Positions 20,685-31,264 are shown, numbered from the stretch's first letter. The stretch: 64,000 nucleotides of DNA from Plasmodiophora brassicae (GCA_036867785.1 CP145418.1:1240001-1304000), one strand, 5' to 3'. Translations and numbers: made by a program. The notes: generated from the sequence alone by a model not told the origin.

Positions 20685-23600
20685 GAAAAGTGCGCGCCCC
20701 CCACGGCAGCCACCGATCTAATTCCGTCGCGTCGCCGTCAGAACGACCCTTGTGTCGGTTCATATCCAATAGGCAATAACGTTGACATCGCACGATGCCA
20801 CCGCAGCAACGAGCGCGATTAATGCGCTTCATCGACGAGGCGTACGTCGATGCGATCACCGAGCGCTGGGCGACGGCGATTCTGTCCCAGATCGACTGTG
20901 CGAAACCGCCGACGTGCCCGATCAGCCTGGAGCCTATCATGGACGCCGCCTCCGGCCGCATCGCCGACGACGTTGTCGCGATCGTCGAGGAGCGCGACGG
21001 GCTATGCCATGCGTTCATGTTCAAGCAGCGCCACCTGGAGGAGTGGTTCCTGGCCAGTCCGGATCGGTTGAACCCGGCGACGAACCGACCGGTCGACGAC
21101 GCGTACTCGTGCCTGATCCCGTTGTCGCGTTCGCTGTACCGACTCGACAACGCTCTGCACGACTATCTGACGGAACGGGGCGATGATGCCTTGTCCGAGG
21201 ACGACCTGCCCGTCTGTGTTCGCGACCTGCTGACGGCGGGCGCCTGCGTCGACGTCGTCCGCTCTGCACACGACCGCCCGCGCCTGTTCCCGCTCGTCAT
21301 CGCCGCCTGCCGGGGCAACATCGCGGTCGTTCGGTGCCTCGTCGAGACGTTTTCGGCCAATGTCAACGTCATTGACGACTCGGGCTTCTCCGTCCTCGAG
21401 CACGCCGCCCTTCTGGGCCATGCCGCCGTCGTCCGGTACCTGATCGAGCACGGTGCCGACGTCCAGGCTGACTACGATGACGGCGAACGCGCCGTCAACG
21501 CGCTGCGAATGGCCGCCGTGGGCGGGCACCTGTCCCTCGTCGTCGACCTGATCGACGAGTTCAACGCCGACATCAACTTCCACGTCCTGCGCGTGAAGTC
21601 GTCCGCCCTGGCGGGCGCTGCCCGCGGCCACCTCGACGTCGTACAGGAGCTCGTCCGGCGCGGCGCCAAGGTCGACATCAAGATCGTCGAGAACCCGCTG
21701 GTGATCGCCGCCGTCGAGGGTCACTTGGACATCGTCCAGTACCTGGTCGTGGAGGCGCGCGCCCAGGTCGACTTCTGCAATGCCGACGGGTTTACGCCTC
21801 TGACGGCCGCATCGCGCGGAGGTCACCTCGACGTCGTCGAATTCCTGCTCGCCAGCGGCGCCCAGGTCGACCTGGGCGACGGACCGCTGCCGCTGATCCA
21901 GGCGGCGTACTTCGGCCACCTCGACGTCGTACGCGTGCTCGTCGAGCACGGCCACGCGTCGATCAACGGCGATCGGAACGCGTCCGCGCTGGCATGGGCC
22001 GCCCACCGGGGCCATCTCGACGTTGTCGAATGGCTCGCGGGGCACGGTGCCGAGGTCGACCCCGCGTACGGCTCCGTCCCCGTCGTCGAGGCCGCCGCCA
22101 ACGGGCACCTCGACATCGTCCGGTTCCTGGTCGAGCGCGCCGCCGCCGACGTCAACTTCGCGTCGGGCGGGCGCAAAGCGGCCGCGTTGGCGGCCGCTGC
22201 CGCGGGTGCCCATCTCGACGTCGTCCAGTGGCTGATCGGGCACGGCGCCGATGTCAACCCCGATTACAACGCTGTGCCCCTGATCGAAGCGGCCGCGAAC
22301 GGCCACGTCGACATCGTCCGGATCCTTCTGGACAACGGCGCCAAGCTCGACTGGTCCAACGCCGACGGCTACTGCTCGTTGATCGCGGCCTCCAACGCCG
22401 GCCACACCCACGTCGTCGAGCTCTTGTGCCTGCGCGGCGCCTCGATGTACGCGACCGCCGGCAACTTGTCGTGGTGGACCGCGATGCACCAGGCGGTGGC
22501 ACGCGGCCATGTCGACGTCGTCGGCGCCCTGCTCCGGTTGCCGAACCTGGACGTGAACGCGCGCCACGACACATTCCCGCTGACGATGATGCAGACGGCC
22601 TGCATCAGTCCGGCGCCCGATTCGCTCGCCATCTGCCGTCTGCTGATCGGTGCCGGCGCCGACGTCGACGCGACCGGCAGCGTCAAGGCGGTGCCGGCGC
22701 CGCTCCTGATCGCCGCCAGTACCCGATCTCTGGAGCTCGTCGAACTGCTCGTCGACGCCGGTGCCGATATGCTCGTCAAGAATGCCGAGCGACAGACGGC
22801 GCTGATGATCGCCGCTAGCAAGGGTCGTGCCGACCTGGTCAGCTACCTACTCGGCCGTCTCCTGGCCGACCGGCGCATCCCGGCCAGGCGCGTCGCGCGT
22901 CAGTTCGCCAAGGCCAAGGTCGCCGCCGTCGACGGCGACCACGTCGACCTGATTGGCGACATTGTCGAGAAGAGTGAGTCGTTCGCGACAAGAAGGCGGT
23001 CGACGTCGTCCTGCGCCATACAATAGCAACGCGCGTGTGCGACCTCCTTAGCCTCTGAGAGCAGTGTTAGAACGAACGCGCGCAGGCACCGACGACGTCC
23101 ACGATTGTATCGAAGTCGTCGGGCGGACATCGTCGACCCGAGCGCGAGGCGCGCCCCGACCGACGCGTCGCCAGCAGTGTCATGCCCGTCTGCATCATGT
23201 TGCCGACCATCGTCGACGCGTCCGAGACGACGATAAAGTAGTGGTCGGCGGGAGGAGCGCTCATGGCGTCCCCCGCCCACTGCATCGGATCGCGTTCGAA
23301 TGCGACCGGCGTCGTCGATGACGGTCGTCGGAAGGCTTGCGACATGCCCGCCAGGCCCCGGTGGGCGACGGTCGGTAGTGGTATGACGATGCCGGCGATG
23401 TAACGGCAGGCTGTCATCGACACAGCTCGCCACTGAACTGCCTTGCGCGAGATCATTTGTCGCCCAGAGATTGCCCAGCACCGGCGTCGACGTTGCCGAG
23501 CTTGTCGTCAATGCCGTTGTGGCGACGGGCGCCGACGGCCAACGTCAGCATGGACGATATCGAACCAAGCACGGCGACTGGCGTCGCCCAGAGATCCCAT

Positions 23601-23723
23601 CGGCGGATGCATTGGACATTGGAGTGCGACGCGCCCAGACCTCGTGTTTGCTCGAATTGGTCGTCGCTGCGGCAGCCCGCTGCACGTATCATCACTCACA
23701 CCGTTGTCGGACGTCTTAGCGCG
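20685..23723. repeat. Tandem segmental duplication, left copy
   Basis: The left copy includes the first ankyrin gene plus flanks. Its 5' edge cccggtcacggaaaagtgcg recurs at about 24058, and its 3' edge ttgtcggacgtcttagcgcg recurs near 26855. The 3' flank is about 400 bp longer than in the right copy. Confidence 0.85.
20795..23026 (+). CDS. U-box-like / ankyrin-repeat protein, copy 1
   Basis: A 743-residue single frame. Residues 35-105 resemble a degenerate U-box: CPISLEPIMDA, then VAIVEERDG, HAFMFKQRHLEEWF and LNPATNRPV. If functional this would recruit an E2 and make the protein a ubiquitin ligase. Residues of about 165-705 form a solenoid of roughly 16 ankyrin repeats with the signature GHLDVVQYLVEHGA. 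No signal peptide or membrane helix. A consensus donor (A|GTGAGT) lies 54 bp before an AG just after the nominal stop region, so the last about 20 residues may be replaced by a short second exon. The neighbour at 24167 is its tandem duplicate. Confidence 0.8.
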   Translation: MPPQQRARLMRFIDEAYVDAITERWATAILSQIDCAKPPTCPISLEPIMDAASGRIADDVVAIVEERDGLCHAFMFKQRHLEEWFLASPDRLNPATNRPVDDAYSCLIPLSRSLYRLDNALHDYLTERGDDALSEDDLPVCVRDLLTAGACVDVVRSAHDRPRLFPLVIAACRGNIAVVRCLVETFSANVNVIDDSGFSVLEHAALLGHAAVVRYLIEHGADVQADYDDGERAVNALRMAAVGGHLSLVVDLIDEFNADINFHVLRVKSSALAGAARGHLDVVQELVRRGAKVDIKIVENPLVIAAVEGHLDIVQYLVVEARAQVDFCNADGFTPLTAASRGGHLDVVEFLLASGAQVDLGDGPLPLIQAAYFGHLDVVRVLVEHGHASINGDRNASALAWAAHRGHLDVVEWLAGHGAEVDPAYGSVPVVEAAANGHLDIVRFLVERAAADVNFASGGRKAAALAAAAAGAHLDVVQWLIGHGADVNPDYNAVPLIEAAANGHVDIVRILLDNGAKLDWSNADGYCSLIAASNAGHTHVVELLCLRGASMYATAGNLSWWTAMHQAVARGHVDVVGALLRLPNLDVNARHDTFPLTMMQTACISPAPDSLAICRLLIGAGADVDATGSVKAVPAPLLIAASTRSLELVELLVDAGADMLVKNAERQTALMIAASKGRADLVSYLLGRLLADRRIPARRVARQFAKAKVAAVDGDHVDLIGDIVEKSESFATRRRSTSSCAIQ

Positions 23724-24057
23724 TAGCACGTCTGATCGCGGCCGGCGCCATGGCATTCGTCTACCTCATACGACCGCCCGGGTATCGGGCGCATCATCGC
23801 AGGATGTCGTCGCTCGGCGACGAAGTCGATTCGTATCCGATGATGATTCTGGCCCGTCTGCTACGTGGACGTTCCGAGTTTGCGACCTGAAACAACCTGT
23901 CGAAGATGCGATTCTCATCAAATTTCGCCATCATCGTAGGCACCTTATGGGAGAAATTGTACGCAAGAGACGACGCTGTTCGGCAAAGTGCATCGGCAGT
24001 ATGTTGTAATATAAGTCAAGCGTTCCGCGCGTCCGTTGGATCGACCCGCTTCGGTGA
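23027..24057. other. Intergenic region between the two ankyrin genes
   Basis: About 1 kb with no supported gene. The part at 23510-23723 is the duplicated 3' flank. A minus-strand frame of 129 codons at 23067-23456 has no recognisable feature and is not conserved in the other copy. Confidence 0.45.
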
Positions 24058-26873
24058 CCCGGTCACGGAAAAGTGCGCGCCCCGACATTCGCCGATCTAA
24101 TTCTGTCGCGTCGCCGTCAGAACGACCCTTGTGCCGGTTCATATCCCATAACGTTGACATCGCGCGATGCCGCCGCAGCAACGAACGCGATTGCTGAACT
24201 TCATCGACGAGGCGTACGTCGATGCGATCACCGAGCGCTGGGCGACGGCGATTCTGTCCCAGATCGACTGTGCGGAACCGCCGGCGTGCCTGATCAGCAA
24301 GAAGCCGATCGTGGACGCCGCCACTGGTCGCGTCGCCGATGACGTCGTCGCGATCGTCGAGGAGCGCGACGGTCTATGCCATGCGTTCATGTTCAAGCAG
24401 CGCCACCTGGAGGAGTGGTTCCTGGCCCGGTTTGGTCGGTTGAACCCGGCGACGAACCGACCGGTCGACGACGCGTACTCGTGCCTGATCCCGTTGTCCC
24501 TTTCGCTGTACCGACTCGACAACGCCCTACACGACTACCTGGCGGAACGGGGCGACGATGCCTTGTCCGAGGACGACCTGCCCGTCTGCGTTCGCGACCT
24601 GCTGACGGCGGGCGCCTGCGTCGACGTCGTCCGCTCTGCACACGACCGCCCGCGCCTGTACCCGCTCGTCATCGCCGCCTGCCGGGGCAACATCGCGGTC
24701 GTCCGGTGCCTCGTCGAGACGTTCTCGGCCACTGTCAACGCCATTGACGACACGGGCTTCTCCGTCCTCGAGCACGCCGCCCTTCTGGGCCATGCCGCCG
24801 TCGTCCGGTACCTGATCGAGCACGGCGCCGTCGTCCAGGCTGACTACGAGGACTGCGAACGCGGCGTCAACGCGCTGCGAATGGCCGCCCTGGGCGGCCA
24901 TTTGTCCCTGGTCGTCGACCTGATCGACGAGTTCAACGCCGACATCGACTTCCACGTCCCGTACGTGGTGTCGTCCGCCCTGGCCGGTGCCGCTCACGGC
25001 CACCTCGACATCGTACAGGAGCTCGTCCGGCGCGGCGCCAAGGTCGACATCAAGCAGGTCGAGAACCCGCTGGTGATCGCCGCCTTCGAGGGCCATCTGG
25101 ACATCGTCCAGTACCTGGTCGTGGAGGCGCGCGCCCAGGTCGACTTCGCCGATGCCGACGGATTTACGCCGCTGACGGCCGCATCGGCCGGAGGTCACCT
25201 CGACGTCGTCGAGTTCCTGCTTGCTAGCGGCGCCCAGGTCGACCTGGGCGATGGACCGCAGCCGCTGATCCAGGCGGCGTACTTCGGGCACCTCGACGTC
25301 GTACGCCTGTTCGTCGAACGCGATCGCACGTCGATCAACAGCTCCGCCTCGGTTCGAGACGCGTGCGCGCTGGCGTCGGGCGCTCACAAGGACCATCTCG
25401 ATGTTTTCGAGGACGAGATGTGTTACTTCGAAGAGTGCTGTCCCGTTCTCGACTTCGAGGCCGCCGGAAACGGGGGCGCTAGAATCATCCGGTACAGTGT
25501 CAGGCGCGGCGCCGCCCGCCACATCTACTTCGCGTCGGCCGGGTGCAAATCGGCCGCGTTGGCGGCCGCTGTCGCACGTGGCCATCTCGACGTCGTCCAG
25601 TGGCTGATCGGGCACGGCGCCGATGTCAACCCCGGTCACGGCGCTGTGCCCATGGTCGAAGCGGCCGCGAACGGCCACGTCGACGTTGTCCGGATCCTCC
25701 TGGACAAAGGTGCCCGGCTCGACCGGTGCAAACGCGGCTCCTACTGCCCGTTGTCCGTGGCCGCCAGGGCCGGCCACGCCAACGTCGTCGAGCTGCTGTG
25801 TTCGCGTGGCGCCTCGGTGTACGCGGCCGCCGGCAACGTGTCGTGCTCGGTCGCGATTAACGAGGCGGCGGAGCGCGGCCATGTCGACGTCGTCGGGATC
25901 CTCCTGGACAACGGTGGCCAGCTCGACCGGTCGAACTGCGTCGCCTACTGCCCGTTGATCGTGGCCGCCAAGGCCGGCCACGCCAACGTCGTCGAACTGT
26001 TGTGCCTGCGCCGCGCCTCGATGTACGCGACCGCGGGCAACGTGCTGTGCTGGGTCGCGATGCAGCAGGCTGTGGAGCGCGGCCATGTCGACGTCGTCGG
26101 CGCCCTGCTCCGGTTGCCGAACCTGGACGTGAACGCGCGCAGCGACACGTTCCCGCTGACGATGATCCAGATGGCCTGCACCAGTTCGTCGCCTGATTCG
26201 GTCGCCATCTGCCGTCTGCTGCTCGACGCAGGCGCCGACGTCAACGCGACCGGCAGCATCAAGGCGGTGCCCGCGCCGCTCCTGATCGCCGCCAGTACCG
26301 GATCGCTCGATCTCGTCGAACTGCTCGTCGGCGCCGGTGCCGATCTGCTCGTCAAGAACGCCGAGCGACAGACGGCGCTGATGATCGCCGCTAGCAAGGG
26401 CCGTGCCGACCTGGTCAGCTACCTGCTCGGCCGTCTCCTGGCCGACAGGCGCATCCCGGCCAGGCGCGTCGCGCGTCAGCTCGCCAAGGCCAAGGTCGCT
26501 GCCGTCGACGGCGACCACGTTGCCGTGATCGGCGACATTGTCGAGAAGAGTGAGTCGTTCGCGACAGGAAGACGGCCGACGTCGTCCTGCGCCATACAGT
26601 AGCAATGCGTTTCCATAAGCTTTTCAGAGCAGTGTTAGAACGAACGCGCAGGCACCGATGGCCTCCTGCCGATCCTGCCGTCAATGCCGTGTGGCGGTCG
26701 TCGGCAATGACGAAATCGGACCAAGCACGGCGGCTGACGTCGGCCAGAGAACCTATCGGCGGATGCATTGGACATCTGGAGCGCGATGCGCCCAGACGCC
26801 GTGTTTGCTTTGGTCGTCGCTGCGACACCCGCAGCACGTATCATCACCCACACCGTTGTCGGACGTCTTAGCG
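24058..26873. repeat. Tandem segmental duplication, right copy
   Basis: The right copy shows near-identical 5' flank, gene and 3' flank to 20685-23723. It differs by a roughly 400-bp deletion in the 3' flank and a 204-bp in-frame gain inside the ankyrin gene. Confidence 0.85.
24167..26602 (+). CDS. U-box-like / ankyrin-repeat protein, copy 2
   Basis: An 811-residue single frame, highly similar to the gene at 20795. The U-box-like part is kept (CLISKKPIVDA...HAFMFKQRHLEEWF...LNPATNRPV), although the first CPIS became CLIS. Ankyrin repeats fill most of the rest. Exactly 68 residues more than copy 1 come from an internal duplication of two repeats near residues 525-592 (GNVSCSVAINEAAERGHVDV). 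A patch around residues 405-445 (KDHLDVFEDEMCYFEECC) has lost the repeat consensus, suggesting relaxed or altered selection. The same GTGAGT donor occurs near the end. Confidence 0.8.
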   Translation: MPPQQRTRLLNFIDEAYVDAITERWATAILSQIDCAEPPACLISKKPIVDAATGRVADDVVAIVEERDGLCHAFMFKQRHLEEWFLARFGRLNPATNRPVDDAYSCLIPLSLSLYRLDNALHDYLAERGDDALSEDDLPVCVRDLLTAGACVDVVRSAHDRPRLYPLVIAACRGNIAVVRCLVETFSATVNAIDDTGFSVLEHAALLGHAAVVRYLIEHGAVVQADYEDCERGVNALRMAALGGHLSLVVDLIDEFNADIDFHVPYVVSSALAGAAHGHLDIVQELVRRGAKVDIKQVENPLVIAAFEGHLDIVQYLVVEARAQVDFADADGFTPLTAASAGGHLDVVEFLLASGAQVDLGDGPQPLIQAAYFGHLDVVRLFVERDRTSINSSASVRDACALASGAHKDHLDVFEDEMCYFEECCPVLDFEAAGNGGARIIRYSVRRGAARHIYFASAGCKSAALAAAVARGHLDVVQWLIGHGADVNPGHGAVPMVEAAANGHVDVVRILLDKGARLDRCKRGSYCPLSVAARAGHANVVELLCSRGASVYAAAGNVSCSVAINEAAERGHVDVVGILLDNGGQLDRSNCVAYCPLIVAAKAGHANVVELLCLRRASMYATAGNVLCWVAMQQAVERGHVDVVGALLRLPNLDVNARSDTFPLTMIQMACTSSSPDSVAICRLLLDAGADVNATGSIKAVPAPLLIAASTGSLDLVELLVGAGADLLVKNAERQTALMIAASKGRADLVSYLLGRLLADRRIPARRVARQLAKAKVAAVDGDHVAVIGDIVEKSESFATGRRPTSSCAIQ

Positions 26874-26889
26874 CGCTATTGTAGTAATA

Positions 26890-27807
26890 TTAGACAGGCC
26901 GATCGGCATCGTCGGTCATGGACGTCGTCTCCCTGGCGGCAGCAGCACCGGCGCACGGCCAGCTGGCGGCTGCCCGTCGTTTCGCCATCTGCCGTTTGCA
27001 CATGGCGCAGCAGCAGGCTTCCCGACAGGCCGGGCAAATCCAGTCGTCCTGCGCCGACGCCCAGCGCTGCCTGTTGGACGCGGCCCCTCCATAGAACCGA
27101 TCCAGACACGGGCTGTATGGCACACACACACGTACAGGTCAGTCCAATGTCGCAGGCAGCGCCACACGTGGCTGGCTCCCTCCTTACAAGCAGTATTTCT
27201 TCTTGCAGACGCGTCGCTGCCCGCTGATATCATCCGACCACTGGCACTGGATCAGGTCGGTGAAGTCGCGCCGGCTCTTGCATTGGTGACAGGACGTGCC
27301 GACCGCAGCGGCCATGGGCGATGCGGCGAAATCGTGTGGCGGCATCGTCATCTGCGCCAGGACAGGCCGCCGCTCGCTGCTGGTCGTGTCGCACGGCGCC
27401 AGCATCGTGTCCATGAAGTCCAGCTCGGCGCTAGGGTCCGCGATGGTTTCCGACCCGGCCTGGAAGATCTCGAGGATCGCAGGTGGCAACTGGGGGCTGC
27501 GTGGACTACGAACCAGACGGTCCTGGTCGCTGAACGTCGTCGTCGGGATCGCCAACGGTGCCAAGCCCGCTGGTCGACGCATGCCCGGCGTCGAGGCGCG
27601 CTGCCGTTTCCTGTTGCTCAGGACGGCGTCGATGTTCGGGTCCAGAAACGTGGACGGTGCTGGGCCCCAGCTGCCGGGTCGGCACGCGGGTTGCTGCGTC
27701 GGGACCGATAGGGGCGCGGTGCTCACATGCATCTGCTGGCACACCAGCTGGGCACGCTGAGCCGCGAATTCGATCCGCTTCTGTAGGTCGACCAACGCAG
27801 CCGACAT
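26890..27807 (-). CDS. CDCA7-type zinc-finger protein (zf-4CXXC_R1)
   Basis: Exons 27807-27188 and 27112-26890 (75-bp intron containing a GT repeat) give 280 residues. The N-terminal two thirds are disordered. The C-terminal zinc domain reads TSCHQCKSRRDFTD, then KKYCFPCLDRFYGG, DDWICPACREACCCAMC. This is the zf-4CXXC_R1 pattern found in CDCA7 proteins and some JmjC demethylases. No JmjC domain follows, so it is closer to CDCA7, which partners the HELLS remodeller in maintaining DNA methylation. The splice is supported because it restores the YCxxCLxxFY core. Confidence 0.8.
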
Positions 27808-28420
27808 CGCCCGGGGCGAACGAAACGACGTGACCTTGCCGGGCGCGTGGAACGCTCGTCAAGGACTCGAGGGACGGGCGGCGCAGGAGCCCCAGCACGC
27901 CGTCGTGCCAAATATCTCCCTGTGACAGCTGCACCAAGGCGACGGAACCCCCTGTGCCACAGACCTGCCCAGCGCATCCCCGGACCAAGTCAGACATCGT
28001 TCCACGAGACATCGATCCTCGACGGAGGGCGGGGCCCCCGTCCCCTTGGAACATCAAGCGGTGCGCTCTTCGACGCCCGTCGTCCACCATTCGGCAGACA
28101 GGACGAGCGTAAACCAAATTACATCCATGGCTGGCGCGTGTTCCGGCGCCGGTGTTGCCCAGGATCGGGTGCCGCCCGCCAGGGGCTGAGGGGGGTGCAC
28201 AACGGACTCTGCCCGGGCAGTCGCAGCAGCTGGACGGGCCGCGGAGTGCGCCTGCGGACTCCGCGGCCATTGTCTGTAGCAGACGACGAGTGGTGGCCGC
28301 TCGTTTCCGTCCGTCCCTGCCGTGTCTGCCAGTTCGGGTTCGTCGAGGACCGGGTGCCGACCCACACACACACACGCGCGCACACGTAGGCGAGCAACCT
28401 CGAACGCCGCACGCTCGATC
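27808..28420. other. Divergent intergenic region with CA repeat
   Basis: This lies between the starts of the zinc-finger gene (minus) and eIF3c (plus). No exon supported. It probably holds both promoters. A (CA)n tract at 28363-28386 lies about 40 bp before the eIF3c start. Confidence 0.5.
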
Positions 28421-31264
28421 ATGTCGCGTTTCTTCGCGACCCGCGCCTCCGATGACGAATCGGATTCGTCGTCGTCGTCGTCGGCGGCGGGCATGGGCGG
28501 GCAGATGCAGATGCGGGACCAGCAGCAGCAGTCCGCCATGCTGCTGTACGACTCGTCGTCGTCCGAGGAGGAGAAGCGCGTCGTCCGGAGCGCGCGCGAC
28601 AAGCAGTCCGAGGCGATGACCGCCACGATCCGCGCCCTGCGCAACTCGATGAAGATCGACGACTGGGCCAACGTGCTCAAGGCGTTCGAGGCCGCCAACC
28701 GCCTGATCGAGAAGGCGCGGCCCAAGACGCAGAAGGAGGGCATCCCGCGGCAGTACATCCGCATGCTGTGCGACCTGGAGGACGCCGTCAACGCCGCCGT
28801 GTCCGACCGCGACGCCCGCAAGCAGCTGTCGGGGCCGAACTCGCGCGCCGTCAACGTCCTCAAGCAGAAGATGCGGAAGCACAACCGCCAGTTCGAGGCG
28901 CTGATCAACGAGTACAGGGCGTCGCCGGACCAGGGCGGCGACCAGTTCGCGTCGTCGGCCAGCGTCGAGGAGACCGGGTCGTCGTCCGAGGACGCGTCCG
29001 AGGAGGAGCGCTCTGAAGGCGAGTCGGAGGGCGAACCGGGCAGCGACGACCAGGACGACGACAAGGCGTTCGACGACGACGACGACGAGTTCGACTTTGA
29101 GTCGGACGACGATGCGTCCGCGTCGTCCGCGTCGTCCGACTCGGACATCGACCTGTCGCACCCGGCCATGTCGCGCGCCTACTGGGTCAAGAAGACCAAG
29201 GACGACGAGGAGGAGATGACCAAGGAGGATCGGCGGCGCCTGCGCCAGAAGAAGGCGTCGACGACGGGCGGCACCAAGGCCAGCCGGGCGCTGGCGAAGG
29301 CGGGCGCCACCGCCGAGGCTGCCAAGGAGATCGAGTTCACGCCCGAGCTGATCCAGCAGAAGCTGATGCTGATCCAGTCGTCGCGCGGCAAGCGCGGCGC
29401 CGACCGGCACGCCGCCGTCAAGGAGCTCAAGGTGCTGGCGTCGAAGGCGTCGTCGGTGCCCGCCCTGATCAAGGTCAAGATCACGCTGCTGTCCGCCATG
29501 TTCGACATCAACTTCAACAGCGGGACGCACATGCAGGTGTCGCTCTGGCACCACGCCTGCGACACGCTGCTCGACATCCTCGACACGCTCGACGACAATC
29601 CGAACGTGCTCCTGATCGAGGACGCCGACGTCGACGAGACCGTGTTCGCCGTCGACGCCAACGACAAGGAGGCGGTGGCGCGCGCCGAATCCATCACCGC
29701 CATGCAGGCGTCGGCGACGGCCACGGCGCTGTCCGTTGTGGAGGCCGGCGGCGCCTTCATCCCCGAGGTGCGCCACAAGCGCGACGACGGCCTCGAGTAC
29801 GTCGCCGGCAACGTGTACTCGTTCGCGGCGCGCCTGTCGGACGAGTACGTGGCGTCGCTGCAGAACCTGGACCCGCACACGCAGGAGTACCTGGACCGGC
29901 TGGGCGACGAGCCCCGCCTGCTCCAGCTGCTGGGCAGGGCCCACGACTACTACGGGCGGGCGCGCGTCGGCGACCAGCACCGCCGGACGTGCACCGCTCT
30001 GCTCGCCCTGCTGCGCGTCGAGCTGCTGTACACCAAGTACGAGCCGGCCCTGGACGCGCACCGCGACGGCGGTGAGGGCGACGCCGTGCGTTCCCGGGCG
30101 CGCCTGATCGACGACGTCCTGCACGGCGACCCGCGCCTGCTCCTGCACCGCCTGTGCGCCCTCCTGTACGCGTACGGGGACGCGCGCGGCAAGGCCCGCG
30201 CCGTCCTGTGCACGGCGTACCACCACGCGATGCACGGCGAGTTCCATGCGGCCCGCGACCTGATCCTCATGTCGCACGTGCACGACACGATCGGGCAGGC
30301 GGACGTGTCGACGCAGATCCTGTACAACCGCGCCCTGGCCATGCTGTCCGTCTGCGCGTTCCGCCAGGGGCTGATGGGCGACGCCCTGTCGCTGATCGCC
30401 GACCTGTACGGGACGGGGCGCATCCGCGAGCTGTTGGCGCAGGGCACCGGGCAGACGCGCTGGGGCCAGGACCGCGACACCGAGCAGGAGAAGCTGGAGC
30501 GACGCCGGCAGATGCCGTACCACGTGCACCTGTCGCTGGACCTGCTCGAGTCCGTCCACCTGGTGTCGGCCATGATCCTCGAGGTGCCCAACCTGGCCGT
30601 GCACGCCGCCGACGACAAGCGCCACGTCATCTCGAAGAACTTCCGCCGCGTCTGGGACGCCTTCCACAAGAACGCGTTCAACGGGCCGCCCGAGAACACG
30701 CGCGACTACGTGATCGCCGCCGCCGTCGCCCTGTCCGACGGCGACTGGCGCGCCGCCTACGACCACCTGCTGCAGCTGAAGTGCTGGGCGCTGATCCCGC
30801 ACGCCGCCAAGGCGCAGGCGGTGCTGCGCGCCCAGGTCCAGGTGACCGGCCTGCAGACCTGGCTGCTGGCGTACGGCGCCCACTACGTCAGCCTGGACGC
30901 GCGCGCCCTGGCCGACCGGTTCGACCTCGCCGAGCGCGACGTGCGCGCCTGCGCCAGCCGCCTGATCGCCGCCGACCGCCTGGCCGGCGCCTGGGACGAG
31001 CCGGCCAACGCCATCGGCATGGCCGCCCCGATCCAGAACGACCTGCAGAGCGCGGCGCTCAAGTTCGCCGACATTGTCGGCATCCTCGTCGAGCAGAACG
31101 AACGCAGCCTGGAGCACCGCCACCAGCACGGCAAGGGCGGCGGCGGCGGCGGCGGTGGCGGGCCGTTCGCCGCCTCGTCGACGGGCGGCGCGCACCACCT
31201 GAAGCGGGCCGCCCCCGCTGGCAAACCGCAGCAGGGCGAGTTTGGCGCGTCGCGACGGTGGTGA
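28421..31264 (+). CDS. EIF3C: Translation initiation factor eIF3 subunit C
   Basis: A 947-residue single exon; animal eIF3c is about 910. It begins MSRFFATRASDDESDSS, the conserved eIF3c start, and has the block KRVVRSARDKQSEAMT and an acidic, phosphorylatable linker (about 185-255). The N-terminal eIF3c domain (about 40-640) and a C-terminal PCI domain (about 670-860) follow, with FHKNAFNGPPENTRDYVI upstream of the PCI. It ends in a Gly-rich tail (GKGGGGGGGG). eIF3c is a core PCI subunit bridging eIF3 to eIF1 and eIF5 on the 40S subunit. The start was chosen by homology over an in-frame upstream ATG at 28322 that would run through the CA repeat. Confidence 0.96.
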   Translation: MSRFFATRASDDESDSSSSSSAAGMGGQMQMRDQQQQSAMLLYDSSSSEEEKRVVRSARDKQSEAMTATIRALRNSMKIDDWANVLKAFEAANRLIEKARPKTQKEGIPRQYIRMLCDLEDAVNAAVSDRDARKQLSGPNSRAVNVLKQKMRKHNRQFEALINEYRASPDQGGDQFASSASVEETGSSSEDASEEERSEGESEGEPGSDDQDDDKAFDDDDDEFDFESDDDASASSASSDSDIDLSHPAMSRAYWVKKTKDDEEEMTKEDRRRLRQKKASTTGGTKASRALAKAGATAEAAKEIEFTPELIQQKLMLIQSSRGKRGADRHAAVKELKVLASKASSVPALIKVKITLLSAMFDINFNSGTHMQVSLWHHACDTLLDILDTLDDNPNVLLIEDADVDETVFAVDANDKEAVARAESITAMQASATATALSVVEAGGAFIPEVRHKRDDGLEYVAGNVYSFAARLSDEYVASLQNLDPHTQEYLDRLGDEPRLLQLLGRAHDYYGRARVGDQHRRTCTALLALLRVELLYTKYEPALDAHRDGGEGDAVRSRARLIDDVLHGDPRLLLHRLCALLYAYGDARGKARAVLCTAYHHAMHGEFHAARDLILMSHVHDTIGQADVSTQILYNRALAMLSVCAFRQGLMGDALSLIADLYGTGRIRELLAQGTGQTRWGQDRDTEQEKLERRRQMPYHVHLSLDLLESVHLVSAMILEVPNLAVHAADDKRHVISKNFRRVWDAFHKNAFNGPPENTRDYVIAAAVALSDGDWRAAYDHLLQLKCWALIPHAAKAQAVLRAQVQVTGLQTWLLAYGAHYVSLDARALADRFDLAERDVRACASRLIAADRLAGAWDEPANAIGMAAPIQNDLQSAALKFADIVGILVEQNERSLEHRHQHGKGGGGGGGGGPFAASSTGGAHHLKRAAPAGKPQQGEFGASRRW

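Noticed and set aside
23067-23456. Minus-strand gene of 129 codons between the ankyrin copies
   Set aside because: No recognisable features, and the corresponding sequence in the right duplicate is not preserved.
24527-26605. Minus-strand open frame of 692 codons opposite ankyrin copy 2 (and 521 codons at 21002-22567)
   Set aside because: Its periodicity mirrors the ankyrin repeats on the plus strand. It has no independent start or domain.
27506-31198. Minus-strand open frame of 1230 codons opposite eIF3c
   Set aside because: It is antisense to a clearly conserved gene and composed of Arg/Val/Gly/Leu-rich sequence produced by codon bias on the other strand.
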